A DNA stretch of 64,000 nt from positions 1 to 64,000 of the forward strand of contig CABXUS010000005.1 of NCBI GenBank assembly GCA_902515405.1. The letters run 5' to 3'. Below are positions 10,159 through 19,417 of the stretch, piece by piece (the stretch's first letter is position 1; each line of letters opens with the position of its first letter). Source of the stretch: an uncultured Bacteroidota bacterium (GTDB lineage: Bacteria; Bacteroidota; Bacteroidia; Flavobacteriales; Flavobacteriaceae). The translations under genes and the position numbers were made by a program. The notes beneath the pieces are model-generated. The model ran no database searches. It saw only the letters and a program-made list of their open reading frames with translations, and was not told where the DNA came from.

Positions 10159-10959
10159 TTATTTTTTGTATGAAACTAGAATATCAATTAGTGTTATTGA
10201 AGCATCTTCCATATCATTTACAATACCATCGATTTTAGAAACAATATAATTGTAAAAGATTTGAAGAATGATAGCAACTATTAATCCGAATACAGTTGTA
10301 AGTAAGGCAACTTTAATACCTCCAGCAACTAAAGAAGGTTGCATGTCACCAGCAGCTTGAATTTTATCAAATGCTTGGATCATACCAATTACAGTACCCA
10401 TAAACCCAAGCATAGGAGCAAGAGCAATAAATAATGAAATCCATGATACATTTTTTTCTAATTGTCCCATTTGAACGCCGCCATAGGCAACAACTGCTTT
10501 TTCAGCACTTTCAACTCCTTCACCAGCTCTGTCCAGTCCTTGGAAAAAGATTGATGCAACAGGACCTGGTGTGTTTAAACAAAGTTCCTTAGCAGCCTTA
10601 ACTCCTCCAGATTTTAATGCACTTTCAACATCACTTACTAATTTATCAGTATTTGTAGTAGCAAAATTTAGATATATGATTCTTTCAATTGCAATAGCCA
10701 AACCTAAGATTAAACAAGCTAATACAATACCCATAAATCCAGGGCCTCCTTCAATAAATCTATTTTTAAGCTCTTGAGTAAAACCAACAGCCTGTGGTTC
10801 CTCAACAACAGATTGCTCAACTTGCTGCATTGGTTCTGATTCTGTAGCTTCAACCATTTCTGGCTCTTGATCTTGGTCCTGATTAAATGAAGCGAAATTA
10901 ACTTGTCCTATAAATAGAAATATTGAACAAATTAGTGATAATGATAATATTTTTTTCAT
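10159..10959 (-). CDS. exbB: MotA/TolQ/ExbB proton channel protein
   Basis: A 266-residue ExbB/TolQ homologue. An N-terminal hydrophobic segment (1-23) is followed by an acidic, glutamine-rich linker (about 27-58). Then come a transmembrane helix at about 75-95 and the MotA/TolQ/ExbB domain at about 130-255, with GFMGTVIGMIQAF and two more helices. It supplies the pentameric channel around which ExbD helices turn. The gene is first in a run exbB, small membrane protein, exbD, exbD with 1-2 nt gaps. A promoter with both -33 and -7 elements lies just upstream. The long acidic N-terminal linker is typical of Bacteroidota versions. Confidence 0.92.
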   Translation of the reverse strand: MKKILSLSLICSIFLFIGQVNFASFNQDQDQEPEMVEATESEPMQQVEQSVVEEPQAVGFTQELKNRFIEGGPGFMGIVLACLILGLAIAIERIIYLNFATTNTDKLVSDVESALKSGGVKAAKELCLNTPGPVASIFFQGLDRAGEGVESAEKAVVAYGGVQMGQLEKNVSWISLFIALAPMLGFMGTVIGMIQAFDKIQAAGDMQPSLVAGGIKVALLTTVFGLIVAIILQIFYNYIVSKIDGIVNDMEDASITLIDILVSYKK

Positions 10960-10990
10960 GGTTATACTATTATAGTTTTTTTTGGAAATC

Positions 10991-11025
10991 TAAATATATA
11001 CAAAAAAGTTAAAAACTCAAATCAA
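10991..11025 (-). promoter_or_regulatory. Putative promoter of the exbB operon
   Basis: On the minus strand TTGATTTG (11018-11025) is followed after exactly 19 nt by TATATTTA (10991-10998). This fits the Bacteroidota TTG-N19-21-TAnnTTTG promoter with one mismatch in the -7 box. The -7 box ends 31 nt before the exbB ATG. Confidence 0.5.
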
Positions 11026-11080
11026 TTGTAAACTGGATTTAAATGATATAAATAATTATAATTAGGTGTTATGATAGTGT

Positions 11081-12304
11081 CTATCTAATCATTTTCTGTT
11101 TTTTACCGTAAGTAAAAGATCTCCATAACCATTCTAATGGACCAAATCTAAATTTTTCAAGCCATGGTTTTGACCAAATAAGCTGTAACATCCAAATTAG
11201 TAATACAATAATAACTTGCATCCATCTATCTATTTGACCAAATAAACCAAATCCAAATCCAAAAAATAACGTAACACATATTAGTGATTGTGAAATATAG
11301 TTTGTCAGTGCCATGCGACCCACGGCCGCTAATCTATTTTTCAAAAAGTATAAAATATTTGAGTTTATAATTATCATAAATATTGACATGTATCCAATAC
11401 TCAAGAATAAGCTTCCCCAGTAATTGAATTGTGATCCTAAGAACATTGAATATTTCCAATTCCAATCAGCATTAAAATTTTTAATTACACCAATAATTAT
11501 AAGTGTAAGTCCAATTGGTAATAAAGTCAATGAAAGCTTTTTATAAAAAGTATTAGACTTTTTTGAAATAAAAAACCCCCACTTATATAACGACATACCA
11601 ATAAGCATTAGTCCACTAACTCGCCAAAACCCATACAATGAAAAGAAATAATTGGTCTGCAAATATGTGGCAACAGCTGAATTATGTTGAATTTGTTGTG
11701 ATAAACTTCCAGTTAGCATCCCAACTTCATAGTTAATTCTTTCAATCGCAGGAGTCCAAGATTGTGCAGTTTCAGATAGTGATTCAACTGGCCAGTAATT
11801 GATTGAACTTGCGAAAAATAAATATATTATTGATTGAATACTGAAAATAAAAAATCCTAAAATCATCTGTAATGATGGTTTTAATTTTCGTAAAGGGAAA
11901 AGAATTAAAGCACATAAAGAGTAGGTTACTAGAATATCTCCATACCAAATCAAATGTGCATGAATCAGTCCTAAAACCAATAACCAAAAGGTTCTTTTGT
12001 AATGTAATCCAGCTGATTTTCCAGTTTTTATTTCAGATCTTGATGTAACTAAAATAATTCCTGCACCAAAAAGAATTGAGAATATATTCATAAACTTCAT
12101 GTCAGTAAACACATGACTTAAAATCCATACCCATTTATTAATTCCGTTTAAATCCCCGAAGGCCATAGGGTTTGAATATGCAGAGCCTGGCATTGAAAAA
12201 CTTTGTATGTTCATGATCAAAATTCCCAGAATAGCAATTCCTCTTATGATGTCTAAAGATTGAATCCTTTCATTTATTACAGTTGGTGATAATATTGAAG
12301 CCAT
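11081..12304 (-). CDS. DUF418-family multi-pass membrane protein
   Basis: A 407-residue protein with about ten hydrophobic helices. The N-terminus RIQSLDIIRGIAILGILIMN is the hallmark of the DUF418/heparan-alpha-glucosaminide-acyltransferase-like superfamily. The late segment GRMALTNYISQSLICV and the C-terminal FGPLEWLWRSFTYGK are typical of DUF418. Members are inner-membrane proteins, some proposed to be acyltransferases or transporters, with no established function. The gene stands alone between the exbB promoter region and a small divergent gene. The family call is solid; the role is unknown. Confidence 0.88.
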   Translation of the reverse strand: MASILSPTVINERIQSLDIIRGIAILGILIMNIQSFSMPGSAYSNPMAFGDLNGINKWVWILSHVFTDMKFMNIFSILFGAGIILVTSRSEIKTGKSAGLHYKRTFWLLVLGLIHAHLIWYGDILVTYSLCALILFPLRKLKPSLQMILGFFIFSIQSIIYLFFASSINYWPVESLSETAQSWTPAIERINYEVGMLTGSLSQQIQHNSAVATYLQTNYFFSLYGFWRVSGLMLIGMSLYKWGFFISKKSNTFYKKLSLTLLPIGLTLIIIGVIKNFNADWNWKYSMFLGSQFNYWGSLFLSIGYMSIFMIIINSNILYFLKNRLAAVGRMALTNYISQSLICVTLFFGFGFGLFGQIDRWMQVIIVLLIWMLQLIWSKPWLEKFRFGPLEWLWRSFTYGKKQKMIR

Positions 12305-12422
12305 CTATTTTATATTTAGCACATACTCATTCTTTAATTTATAATAGAAAATTTAATATAACTCTAATGTATAATTATAAATTAAATAACAACAAAATAA
12401 TTAGAAAACTCTAATATATCAA

Positions 12423-12671
12423 ATGATGCTGTATTTTATTGAAAATAATATGACTGATTATTTTCTGATTTATGAAATATTGGGTGAGGTAGGGATATTT
12501 CAAAATAAGTTTCAAAGGGATGTTAGCTCAAGTCTAAAACAGATTAGTAGTGCTATTCATTCAATAAATAACAATTTAGAAAGGATTAACAGTAAATTAA
12601 ATTATCAAAATTTAGTTTTAACATACAATACTATACAACTGCACAATATTAAAAAGTCATTGAAGCATTAA
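12423..12671 (+). CDS. Small coiled-coil hypothetical protein
   Basis: A frame of 82 codons, or 73 from the internal ATG at 12450 (MTDYFLIYEILGE). The segment VSSSLKQISSAIHSINNNLERINSKLNYQN has a heptad-like pattern of I/L/V suggesting a short coiled coil. There is no signal peptide, membrane helix or recognised domain. It lies alone between divergent DUF418 and the tRNA-Ser, and nothing longer competes in other frames. The amino-acid make-up is plausible for a real small protein, but no independent support is visible. Confidence 0.4.
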   Translation: MMLYFIENNMTDYFLIYEILGEVGIFQNKFQRDVSSSLKQISSAIHSINNNLERINSKLNYQNLVLTYNTIQLHNIKKSLKH

Positions 12672-12704
12672 TTTTTGTCAATTATAAGTTAAAATATGGG
12701 TTAG

Positions 12705-12792
12705 CAGAGAGGAAGGGATTCGAACCCTCGATACGCTATTAACATATACACGCTTTCCAAGCGTGCGCCTTAAGCCACTCGGCCACCTCTCT
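12705..12792 (-). tRNA. tRNA-Ser (GGA)
   Basis: On the minus strand a class II tRNA folds cleanly. The 7-bp acceptor stem pairs AGAGAGG with CCTCTCT, followed by TG and a GCCGAGTGG D-arm. The anticodon stem CACGC/GCGTG encloses the GGA anticodon. A long variable arm and a GGTTCGAATCC T-arm follow, with discriminator G. CCA is not encoded. It reads UCC and UCU serine codons. Confidence 0.96.
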
Positions 12793-12811
12793 AATTTCGC
12801 CAAAAATAGTT

Positions 12812-13585
12812 TTATTTATTAAAATTAAAAACATCATTAGCATTCAATGATGTTTGATAGATTATTTCTTCACTTTTAAGATTATATATCTCAGATAGTT
12901 TATCAATAACATACATAATATAAGAGCTTTCATTTCTTTTTCCTCGAAAAGGTGCTGGCGACAAGTACGGTGCATCGGTTTCCAATACAATATTTTTTAT
13001 GTTTATTTTATTTAAAAACTTATCTAAACCTCCATTTTTAAATGTAACTACACCACCTATACCAATTTTAAAATTCAAATCAGCTAATTTATTAGCATCA
13101 TCAAAGGTTCCAGTAAAACAATGTAAAATTCCCCTTAATTTATCACAATTATATTTTAATAAAATTTCATAAATATCATCAAAAGCCTCTCTGCAATGAA
13201 TAACAACTGGGAGATCAAGTTCAAGAGCCAGCTCTATTTGCTTTTGAAAAGCTATTTTTTGATTATCAAAAAATGAAAGATCCCAATGCTTATCTAAACC
13301 AATTTCACCAATTGCTACATAATTGTTTGTTTTTAAATTTTCTTTTACAATTTTTAATTCCTTTTCATATTCATTATTGACATAAACAGGATGGAGGCCA
13401 GCCATTAAAAAAATATTTGAAGGATATTTACTGTAAGCTTTAATCATCCTTTTGTTATATTTTGAGCTTATCGAAGGAAAAACAAATTTTTTAACTCCAC
13501 ATTTAAAGGATCTTTCCATTACTTCATCAAAATCATCTTCAAATTGTTCTAAATATAAATGAGTATGTGTATCAATTATCTCCAT
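12812..13585 (-). CDS. tatD: TatD-family metal-dependent hydrolase
   Basis: A 257-residue TIM-barrel enzyme. It has the metal ligands of TatD DNases: DTHTHLY at residues 4-10, GEIGLDKHW near 95, VIHCREAF near 130, LHCFTGTF near 156 and LETDAPYLSP near 202. Members remove nucleotides from DNA 3' ends or act in DNA degradation and D-Tyr-tRNA-type quality control; they are cytoplasmic. The length matches the family (about 255-265). Its 5' end faces a retropepsin-like gene on the opposite strand. The exact substrate in this organism is not known. Confidence 0.93.
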   Translation of the reverse strand: MEIIDTHTHLYLEQFEDDFDEVMERSFKCGVKKFVFPSISSKYNKRMIKAYSKYPSNIFLMAGLHPVYVNNEYEKELKIVKENLKTNNYVAIGEIGLDKHWDLSFFDNQKIAFQKQIELALELDLPVVIHCREAFDDIYEILLKYNCDKLRGILHCFTGTFDDANKLADLNFKIGIGGVVTFKNGGLDKFLNKINIKNIVLETDAPYLSPAPFRGKRNESSYIMYVIDKLSEIYNLKSEEIIYQTSLNANDVFNFNK

Positions 13586-13621
13586 TGGCTTAAAGTTATT
13601 ACATTAGTTGAAAATTATAAT

Positions 13622-14059
13622 TTGAAATTAAATGCATTTTTAAAACATAGTGAATACTCATCTGTTAAGTTACAGAGATTAAAAACTAATCACATACAAA
13701 TTGAAGCTAAAATTAATGGAGTTAAGGGAGTTTTTATCCTTGATACTGGAGCTTCAAATTCATGCGTAGATATAAAACTTGGAGGTTTTTTTAAAATACA
13801 ATCCAGTGAAAGTTCTGAAAAGGCATCCAGTGCAACATCTGAAATCTCTAATACATTAATATCAAAAAATAACAATATAAAAATTGGAAAATGGAATAAT
13901 AAAAAGTTTCAAATAGTATTATTTGATATGTCTTATATTAATAAAACATTAATAGAGCAAGGTTCAGAAAATGTTTCTGGTATTATTGGATCTGACTTAT
14001 TAAAAAAGGGAAAAGGAATAATAGACTATTCCAGTAATAGGTTGTTTTTAAAAAATTAA
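13622..14059 (+). CDS. Retropepsin-like aspartic protease (clan AA)
   Basis: Single-lobe aspartic protease of 145 residues. The active-site motif [13 protein letters not shown] carries the catalytic Asp, and the C-terminal part has [16 protein letters not shown], the psi-loop and final strand of retropepsins. One Asp per chain means it must dimerise to be active. I chose the TTG start at 13622 because the sequence from there fits the family's usual N-terminus. The ATG at 13559 would overlap the start of divergent tatD. No signal peptide or membrane helix is seen, so it is probably cytoplasmic. Its 3' end overlaps convergent sucB by 4 nt. Substrate unknown. Confidence 0.8.
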   Translation: MKLNAFLKHSEYSSVKLQRLKTNHIQIEAKINGVKGVFILDTGASNSCVDIKLGGFFKIQSSESSEKASSATSEISNTLISKNNNIKIGKWNNKKFQIVLFDMSYINKTLIEQGSENVSGIIGSDLLKKGKGIIDYSSNRLFLKN

Positions 14060-15273
14060 ATTTCTAATGACTTTTTGATATCATTATCCATAAGGCCTTC
14101 AGTAGGATTTTCCAACAATTCCTTTATTTTTAGTAGAAAGCCAACTGATTCCTTACCGTCAATTATTCTATGATCATAGCTTAGTGCAAGGTACATCATA
14201 GGATGAATTTCAACTTTTCCTTCAACTGCAATAGGTCTTTCAATTATATTATGCATTCCTAGTATAGCAGATTGAGGTGGATTTAAAATTGGGGTCGAGA
14301 GCATCGATCCAAAAACACCACCATTTGAAATGGTAAATGTTCCGCCAGACATATCCTCAACTGTAATTAATCCATCACGAGCCCGAATCGCAAGTCTTTT
14401 AATTTCTTTTTCAATTCCAGAAAAAGTAAGTTTTTGTGCATCCCTTACAACTGGAACCATTAATCCTTTTGGACCAGAAACTGCTATGCTTATATCATAA
14501 AAATCAAATTTTATTTGTTGATCACCATCAATCATAGAATGAACATCAGGAAAATCTTTTAAAGCACAAACAACTGCTTTAGAAAAAAAACTCATAAAGC
14601 CCAGGCTTACATCATGCCTTGATTTAAAAGTCTCTTTATATTTTTTTCTAATTTCAAAAATTGGAGTCATATTAACTTCGTTGAATGTAGTTAACATAGC
14701 TGTTTGATTTTTTACAGCTACTAATCTTTGTGAAACTTTTCTTCTTAGAAGTGACATTTTTGAAGATTCTACTTTTCTGTTTTTTGATATACTATCTACA
14801 TCAACTTTAGGTAAGGCTTTTAATGCATCCTCTTTTGAAATTCTTCCATTTTTACCAGACCCAATTACATCTTCAGATTTAATTCCTTTTTCATCCAAAA
14901 TTTTTCTAGCAGCTGGCGAAGGAGATCCTGAAGCAAAAGTTATGTCTTTTTCAATATTAACTAGAGTATCTTTTTTTGAATCCTTAACAATTTCAATTTT
15001 TGTGTTTTCTTCATTAGTCTTTTTTGATGTTTTTTTTCCGGATGTGTCTATTAAACAAACTATATTACCAACAAGTACTGTATCTCCTTCTTCAGCTTTA
15101 AGGGTTATTATTCCACTTTCTTGGGCAGGTAAATCTAATGTAGCTTTATCTGAATCTACTTCAGCAATCGTTTGATCCTTTTCTACATAATCTCCATCCT
15201 TAACAAGCCACTGTGCAATTTCAACTTCTGAAATTGATTCACCAGGGGATGGAACAGGCATCTCAACAATCAT
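14056..15273 (-). CDS. sucB: 2-oxoglutarate dehydrogenase E2, dihydrolipoyl succinyltransferase
   Basis: E2 core of the TCA-cycle 2-oxoglutarate dehydrogenase complex, 405 residues. An N-terminal lipoyl domain (1-76) carries the lipoylated Lys in [12 protein letters not shown] peripheral subunit-binding domain follows at about 115-150 ([22 protein letters not shown]). The catalytic acyltransferase domain (about 170-400) ends with the active-site motif [13 protein letters not shown]. It transfers succinyl from lipoate to CoA. It is the last gene of a run that starts with the E1 gene sucA 7 kb upstream; four unrelated genes lie between the two partners. Confidence 0.95.
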   Translation of the reverse strand: MIVEMPVPSPGESISEVEIAQWLVKDGDYVEKDQTIAEVDSDKATLDLPAQESGIITLKAEEGDTVLVGNIVCLIDTSGKKTSKKTNEENTKIEIVKDSKKDTLVNIEKDITFASGSPSPAARKILDEKGIKSEDVIGSGKNGRISKEDALKALPKVDVDSISKNRKVESSKMSLLRRKVSQRLVAVKNQTAMLTTFNEVNMTPIFEIRKKYKETFKSRHDVSLGFMSFFSKAVVCALKDFPDVHSMIDGDQQIKFDFYDISIAVSGPKGLMVPVVRDAQKLTFSGIEKEIKRLAIRARDGLITVEDMSGGTFTISNGGVFGSMLSTPILNPPQSAILGMHNIIERPIAVEGKVEIHPMMYLALSYDHRIIDGKESVGFLLKIKELLENPTEGLMDNDIKKSLEI

Positions 15274-15314
15274 CTATATATGTTTTTAATTTTAAATTTA
15301 ACACTTTTAATTTT

Positions 15315-16388
15315 TTAATTTGAGATAGTTGCAGCATTAATTTCTTGATCACTTTTTAGTACAATAAATGATGATATTGCGTTGTAAGCATTTTTATTAT
15401 TATACCCTGGTGTTCCTAAAAAGTCATTTACCCATGGTTCAAAATAATATTCAAATTCTAAATTACTACTTGAAATATCACTATCAAATTTATCAATCCT
15501 AACAGGCACAATCATCCCAGGACACCAGCCTGCCCTATCAGGCGACCAATTACCACCTTGGTTTTTTATTGGATTAGAAGCACAACCAATTGGTCCCATA
15601 TAATGATTAAACTTATTAGTATTATTTATTTTTATTTTATGTGTTCTAAAACACCATTCTGCGCATGCCCTTCCATTACTGTCAGCAGGCGTAGCGTGAC
15701 CCCATCCAGAAATAATAGTTCTAAAATGAGCGCTTTTTATATTTGCTCCAATAGAAATAGATTTTTTTAAATCAAATTTTGTCTCATCAAGTTGTGTATT
15801 TCCATTTTCACCACCATATGGCACACCTCCTAATGAATTATTATTAAATTGGATAACTGGGCTTATTTGGTAATATTTATAGTCTGGGTTTCCATCCAAA
15901 AAATCAAACTCTAAAGAAATAACCCATCCACTAGCTACCCATGTTTCAGCAAATATTTTTAATTCAACATTTCCAGTAAGAATTGTTTTAAAATCAGTAA
16001 CATCAACTTCCAATCCTCTATCTAATACTGAATTTCCAACTCCATATGGTGTAATATGTCTAGCCATTTCAAACCACTGATTAGTGTCTTGATTTTTAAC
16101 AAGTATGTTTGCATAACGATCCCATGGGTCACATCCGCCAGATGGGCACTCTAACCTTACAAACATTTTAATTCTTTCAATATTGGAATTATCAGTATGA
16201 AGATCAAACTTTTTTGAGGCAGACTGGCTATATCCAGATCCCCAGGCTAATCTTTGTTTGCTAAAAGCAGGGTAATTATATATAAGCTGAATTCCCTCTT
16301 CAGGAATTACAACATCAGAGGAAGATTCATCAACTCCGCAACTTATTGTAATAAATAAAAAAATAAAAAATTTAAACTTTAAATCCAT
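15315..16388 (-). CDS. PNGase F, peptide-N-glycosidase lipoprotein
   Basis: Peptide-N4-(N-acetylglucosaminyl)asparagine amidase F, which removes whole N-linked glycans from glycoproteins. Residues 1-17 form a lipoprotein signal (ITISC, Cys17), so the enzyme is probably anchored in the outer membrane. The rest matches the Elizabethkingia enzyme over its two jelly-roll domains: WDRYAN (Asp90), ITPYGVGN, RGLEVDVTDFK, AETW (Glu148), ISGWGHATP, CAEWCFRTH (Glu244), and DRAGWCPGM. Asp90 and Glu148 are 58 apart, the spacing of catalytic Asp60 and Glu118 in the known enzyme; Glu244 corresponds to Glu206. Length 357 is normal. It overlaps the upstream methyltransferase gene by 10 nt. Likely role: deglycosylating algal or other eukaryotic glycoproteins. 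Confidence 0.93.
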   Translation of the reverse strand: MDLKFKFFIFLFITISCGVDESSSDVVIPEEGIQLIYNYPAFSKQRLAWGSGYSQSASKKFDLHTDNSNIERIKMFVRLECPSGGCDPWDRYANILVKNQDTNQWFEMARHITPYGVGNSVLDRGLEVDVTDFKTILTGNVELKIFAETWVASGWVISLEFDFLDGNPDYKYYQISPVIQFNNNSLGGVPYGGENGNTQLDETKFDLKKSISIGANIKSAHFRTIISGWGHATPADSNGRACAEWCFRTHKIKINNTNKFNHYMGPIGCASNPIKNQGGNWSPDRAGWCPGMIVPVRIDKFDSDISSSNLEFEYYFEPWVNDFLGTPGYNNKNAYNAISSFIVLKSDQEINAATISN

Positions 16389-16834
16389 CTATCTACTTTT
16401 TTACAATAGTTTTCAAAATTTTCGCCAAATTTTTTTCTCATTTCATATTCTTCAGGCTCAATTTGAAATTTATTTATATAAAATATAAAAGAGGGTATAA
16501 TAATACAACCTATTAAGCTTAATTTATAAAATGTAAAAGAAATAATTAAAAATAACATTCCTAGATACATTGGGTTTCTAGTAATTCTATAAATACCAGT
16601 AATTACTAATGAAGAAGTCTTGGATGGTTTAGTTGGGTCTACTGTAGTCTTAGTTTTTGCAAACTTAAACAGTGCAAAAGCAATTATTATTAAACCAATT
16701 ACTAAAAATAGTATTGAAATATAAGTATTCCAATCTTCAAAAAAATTAAATTCTCTTTCAAAAAAATATATAATTAAAATACATAACAGTGTTATTATTG
16801 GGGGAGGTACTTTTGTTTCTAGATTTAGTTTCAT
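16379..16834 (-). CDS. Isoprenylcysteine carboxyl methyltransferase-like membrane protein
   Basis: A 151-residue integral membrane protein with about four helices. The motif GIYRITRNPMYLGMLFLIISF near residue 79-99 and the C-terminal EPEEYEMRKKFGENFENYCKKV are the conserved core of the ICMT/PEMT family, which binds S-adenosylmethionine at the membrane. Bacterial members methylate lipids or small hydrophobic molecules; the substrate is unknown. It sits 14 nt after ahcY and two genes after metK, so a SAM-using enzyme, the SAM synthetase and the SAH hydrolase appear in one run. That link is suggestive only. Confidence 0.82.
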   Translation of the reverse strand: MKLNLETKVPPPIITLLCILIIYFFEREFNFFEDWNTYISILFLVIGLIIIAFALFKFAKTKTTVDPTKPSKTSSLVITGIYRITRNPMYLGMLFLIISFTFYKLSLIGCIIIPSFIFYINKFQIEPEEYEMRKKFGENFENYCKKVDRWI

Positions 16835-16848
16835 TTTTAACTTAGTTT

Positions 16849-18162
16849 TTAATATCTATAATAATTTGGTTTAAATGGTCCTTCTATTTTTACTCCAATA
16901 TAACTTGCTTGTTCGTCAGATAATTCATCAAGTTCAACTCCTAATTTATTAAGATGAAGTTTTGCAACCTTTTCATCCAAATGTTTAGGCAACATATAGA
17001 CTTCATTTTTATAATTTTTACTGTTAAACCATAATTCAATTTGAGCTAAAACTTGGTTAGTAAAAGAATTACTCATAACAAAACTAGGGTGACCAGTAGC
17101 ACATCCCAAATTTACAAGCCTTCCTTCCGCAAGAACAATTATTTCTTTGTTATCAAAACTGTAAAGATCAACTTGAGGCTTAATTTCAATTTTAGAACTT
17201 CCATAGTTTTTATTTAACCATGACATATCAATTTCATTATCAAAATGACCAATATTGCAAACAATGGTTTTATCCTTCATTAATCTAAAATGTTTTTCCT
17301 TGATAATGTCTTTGTTCCCTGTTGCAGTAACAACAATATCAGCATTTGAAATTATACTTTTCATTCTTTTTACCTCAAATCCATCCATTGCAGCTTGCAA
17401 AGCACAAATAGGATCAATTTCACAAACAGTGACAATTGCACCAGCTCCAGAGAAAGATGCTACAGTTCCTTTACCCACATCTCCGTATCCAGCTACAACA
17501 ACTCTTTTTCCGGCTATCATAATATCGGTAGCTCTTCTAATTGCATCAACAGCACTTTCTTTACATCCATATTTATTATCAAATTTAGATTTAGTTACAG
17601 AATCATTTATATTAATTGCTGGGATAGGCAGTGTTCCTTTTTTCATTCTTTCATAAAGCCTATGAACACCTGTTGTTGTCTCCTCAGACAAGCCCTTAAT
17701 ATTATTAACTAATTCAGGATATTTATCTAGAACTAAATTTGTTAAATCTCCTCCATCATCCAAAATCATATTTAAGGGGTTTTTATTCTCTCCAAAAAAT
17801 AAGGTTTGTTCAATACACCAATTAAATTCATCTTCATTCATACCTTTCCAAGCATAAACAGAAATACCTGATGCTGCTATTGCTGCTGCTGCATGATCCT
17901 GAGTTGAAAAAATATTACAAGAACTCCATGTAACATCAGCTCCTAATTCTACTAAAGTTTCTATTAATACTGCGGTTTGAATAGTCATATGTAAACAACC
18001 CGCTATTCTAGCTCCACTTAAAGGTTTTTTGCCCTTATACTCATCTCTTAATGACATAAGACCAGGCATTTCAGCTTCTGCAAGATTTATTTCTTTTCTA
18101 CCCCACTCAGCAAGAGAGATATCCTTTACTTTATATTTTAAATAACGCTTTTTATTACTCAT
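16849..18162 (-). CDS. ahcY: Adenosylhomocysteinase (SAH hydrolase)
   Basis: Reversibly cleaves S-adenosylhomocysteine to adenosine and homocysteine, relieving product inhibition of methyltransferases. The 437-residue protein has [17 protein letters not shown] in the substrate domain, the NAD-binding [16 protein letters not shown] near 222-237, [12 protein letters not shown], and the C-terminal KPNYYRY that reaches into the neighbouring subunit's NAD site. Length and motifs are canonical. It follows metK by 4 nt, joining SAM synthesis to SAH removal in one transcript. Confidence 0.97.
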   Translation of the reverse strand: MSNKKRYLKYKVKDISLAEWGRKEINLAEAEMPGLMSLRDEYKGKKPLSGARIAGCLHMTIQTAVLIETLVELGADVTWSSCNIFSTQDHAAAAIAASGISVYAWKGMNEDEFNWCIEQTLFFGENKNPLNMILDDGGDLTNLVLDKYPELVNNIKGLSEETTTGVHRLYERMKKGTLPIPAININDSVTKSKFDNKYGCKESAVDAIRRATDIMIAGKRVVVAGYGDVGKGTVASFSGAGAIVTVCEIDPICALQAAMDGFEVKRMKSIISNADIVVTATGNKDIIKEKHFRLMKDKTIVCNIGHFDNEIDMSWLNKNYGSSKIEIKPQVDLYSFDNKEIIVLAEGRLVNLGCATGHPSFVMSNSFTNQVLAQIELWFNSKNYKNEVYMLPKHLDEKVAKLHLNKLGVELDELSDEQASYIGVKIEGPFKPNYYRY

Positions 18163-18166
18163 TAAT

Positions 18167-19417
18167 TTATAATTTAAAATTTTTAATTATTTCTTGAACA
18201 AAATCTAATTTTTCCCATGTAAAAAGTTCAACTTCTATTGTTTTTATTTTACCAGAAACTGACTTAAATGTCTTATTAACTATTTTGTTTTTTCTTCCCA
18301 TATGTCCATATGCAGCTGTTTCAAAATAAATAGGGTTTCTTAATTTTAACCTTTTTTCAATATGGTATGGTCTCATATCAAATATTTCTTCAATTTTTTT
18401 TGAAATTTCACTATCAGATAAATTAATTTTTGAAGTACCAAAAGTATTAACAAAAATAGCTGTTGGTTTTGCAACTCCGATTGCATAGCTTACTTGAACC
18501 ATACATTCGTCCGCAACACCCGCAGCAACTAGATTTTTTGCTATATGCCTGGTTGCATAAGCAGCACTTCTGTCTACTTTACTAGGATCTTTACCTGAAA
18601 ATGCTCCACCACCATGTGCGCCTTTCCCACCATAAGTATCTACAATTATTTTTCTTCCAGTTAAGCCAGTATCCCCATGAGGACCACCAATAACAAATTT
18701 CCCTGTAGGGTTAATATGATATTGTATTTGTTTGTTGAAATACTGCTTATATTTTGGATATTTTTTTATTATTCTTGGAATTAATATAGATATTAAATCC
18801 GATTTTATCTTCGATAACATCAAATCTTCTTTATCAAAATCATCATGTTGTGTTGAAATTACTATTGAAACTATTTTTTCTGGTTTATTATCCTTTGAAT
18901 ACTGAATAGTAACTTGAGATTTTGAATCAGGCCTAAGATATTTAATATCTTTTTTTTCTCTTCTTAATTCCGCTAATTCTATAAGTAATTTATGAGACAA
19001 ATCTAAGGTCAAAGGCATAAAATCTTCTGTTTCATTACAAGCATATCCAAACATGATACCTTGATCGCCAGCCCCTTGATCTTCAATGATTTTTTTTTCA
19101 ACTCCTTGGCTAATATCAGGAGATTGTTTGTGAATATATGATAATATTCCACATGAATTACCATCAAATAAATATTCACTTTTATCATATCCAATCTTAT
19201 TAATCACCTCTCTTGCAATTGATTGAATATTTAAATAAACTTTTGAATTGACTTCACCAGCCAAAATAACTTGTCCAGTAGTAACCAGAGTCTCACAAGC
19301 TACTTTAGAATTTTTATCAAAAGCTAAAAAATTGTCAATTAATGCATCACTAATTTGATCCGCAATCTTATCGGGATGTCCCTCACTAACTGACTCTGAA
19401 GTAAATAAATAACTCAT
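18167..19417 (-). CDS. metK: S-adenosylmethionine synthetase
   Basis: Makes SAM from methionine and ATP in the cytoplasm. The 416 residues show [21 protein letters not shown] at the N-terminus, [12 protein letters not shown] near 113-124, the P-loop-like [18 protein letters not shown] and [13 protein letters not shown]. It is slightly longer than the E. coli enzyme (384), with extra residues in the middle ([12 protein letters not shown] onwards) as in other Bacteroidota. Its ATG overlaps the sucA stop (TAATG), so translation is probably coupled to the E1 gene. There is no SAM riboswitch because there is no leader. Confidence 0.97.
   Translation of the reverse strand: MSYLFTSESVSEGHPDKIADQISDALIDNFLAFDKNSKVACETLVTTGQVILAGEVNSKVYLNIQSIAREVINKIGYDKSEYLFDGNSCGILSYIHKQSPDISQGVEKKIIEDQGAGDQGIMFGYACNETEDFMPLTLDLSHKLLIELAELRREKKDIKYLRPDSKSQVTIQYSKDNKPEKIVSIVISTQHDDFDKEDLMLSKIKSDLISILIPRIIKKYPKYKQYFNKQIQYHINPTGKFVIGGPHGDTGLTGRKIIVDTYGGKGAHGGGAFSGKDPSKVDRSAAYATRHIAKNLVAAGVADECMVQVSYAIGVAKPTAIFVNTFGTSKINLSDSEISKKIEEIFDMRPYHIEKRLKLRNPIYFETAAYGHMGRKNKIVNKTFKSVSGKIKTIEVELFTWEKLDFVQEIIKNFKL

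Noticed and set aside
17255-17712. Two antisense open frames over ahcY
   Set aside because: They mirror conserved ahcY codons, have no start context or family match and overlap each other in different frames.
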